Under the pieces are notes generated by a model. That model made no database searches. It worked only from the letters and a program-made list of their open reading frames with translations, and was not told the origin of the DNA. 64,000 nucleotides of DNA from Streptomyces clavifer (GTDB taxonomy: Bacteria > Actinomycetota > Actinomycetes > Streptomycetales > Streptomycetaceae): the NCBI GenBank assembly GCA_014651175.1, contig BMWJ01000014.1, positions 1 to 64,000 of the forward strand, in the 5' to 3' direction. A program made the translations under genes and the position numbers. Positions 63,679-64,000 of the stretch are shown here, one piece after another; positions within the stretch are counted from its first letter, which is position 1, and each line of letters starts with the position of its first letter.

Positions 63679-64000
63679 ATGACAGAGACGGCGAGCGGCC
63701 CGGCACGAGGTTCCCGTACCAAGGGAGCCAAGTCGACTGCGACCAAGCAGGGCCTGCGCATCGAGCGCATCCACACCTCTCCCGGCGTGCATCCGTACGA
63801 CGAGGTCGTGTGGGAGCGCCGTGACGTCGTCATGACCAATTGGCGCGACGGCTCGATCAACTTCGAGCAGCGTGGCGTCGAGTTCCCCGACTTCTGGTCG
63901 GTGAACGCGGTCAACATCGTCACCAGCAAGTACTTCCGCGGCGCTGTCGGTACGCCGCAGCGCGAGACGGGTCTGCGTCAGCTGATCGACCGGATCGTGA
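63679..64000 (+). CDS. nrdJ: Vitamin B12-dependent ribonucleotide reductase, N-terminal part
   Basis: The open frame starts at the ATG at 63679 (GGGAGGCGGC upstream) and runs off the window without a stop. The ~107 residues seen include a Ser/Thr/Lys-rich start, IHTSPGVHPYDEVVWERRDV, SINFEQRGVEFPDFWSVNA and VGTPQRETGLRQLIDRIV (cited in parts), matching the N-terminus of class II NrdJ of Streptomyces. It reduces ribonucleotides with adenosylcobalamin. It follows nrdR by 157 bp. Catalytic residues lie outside the window. Confidence 0.92.
   Translation, partial: MTETASGPARGSRTKGAKSTATKQGLRIERIHTSPGVHPYDEVVWERRDVVMTNWRDGSINFEQRGVEFPDFWSVNAVNIVTSKYFRGAVGTPQRETGLRQLIDRIV

Overview
The window is chromosomal DNA from a Streptomyces-type actinomycete. 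It has very high GC with strongly GC-biased third codon positions, frequent GTG starts, and a gene order matching the conserved core region of Streptomyces coelicolor around ftsK, recA, miaB-miaA, hflX, lexA and nrdR. Much of that order is also shared with Mycobacterium. Gene symbols rest on recognised protein families plus this gene order; no database search was possible.

Layout. 1-301: the 3' end of a 5S rRNA gene, an rRNA-operon terminator and tRNA-Thr(GGT). 363-9746: an osmotic-stress signalling module, with osaC (anti-sigma kinase/PAS/GAF/PP2C) divergent from osaA (giant poly-HAMP hybrid histidine kinase) and osaB (response regulator). 9856-18612: ftsK, a RodZ-like protein, rimO-pgsA-cinA (overlapping), clgR, a Dps protein, a CsbD-like protein and a small membrane protein. 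18636-29667: DNA repair and recombination genes (nei-type glycosylase, lhr helicase, recA-recX) interspersed with a cyclase-fold protein, a DUF3046 protein and an AI-2E-type permease. 29947-33489: a hypothetical protein, a rhodanese and cysteine dioxygenase behind a Cys-ending leader peptide, and an FAD monooxygenase. 33678-39545: the glutamate ABC transporter gluABCD with its two-component genes gluR and gluK; gluK carries an in-frame amber codon. 39556-45959: a TAXI binding protein, miaB, a LigB-like protein, an antitoxin-like protein, miaA, a membrane protein and dapF. 46100-52895: a RelA/SpoT homologue (rshA), an M1 aminopeptidase, hflX and a secreted serine protease. 53236-59391: an NRPS-independent siderophore operon (aminotransferase, two IucA/IucC synthetases and a GNAT). 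59442-64000: dinG, lexA, nrdR and the start of nrdJ.

Common threads. DNA-damage control recurs: LexA boxes lie upstream of lexA and recA, and the PafBC-type motif TTGTCAGTG-N8-TANNNT lies upstream of recA and dinG, with a close variant upstream of lhr. Many genes have a -10-like hexamer only 6-9 nt before the start codon and no Shine-Dalgarno, which suggests leaderless mRNAs (ftsK, rimO, miaB, dapF, dinG, lhr and others). Other regulatory structure includes paired NrdR boxes, a cysteine leader peptide, an intra-operon hairpin in the glu operon, and palindromes next to miaA and between osaC and osaA. The most unusual points are the ten-fold, exactly 276-bp in-frame repeat in osaA, the amber-interrupted gluK, and the apparently synthetase-dead RshA. 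No phage, insertion sequence or CRISPR array was seen.
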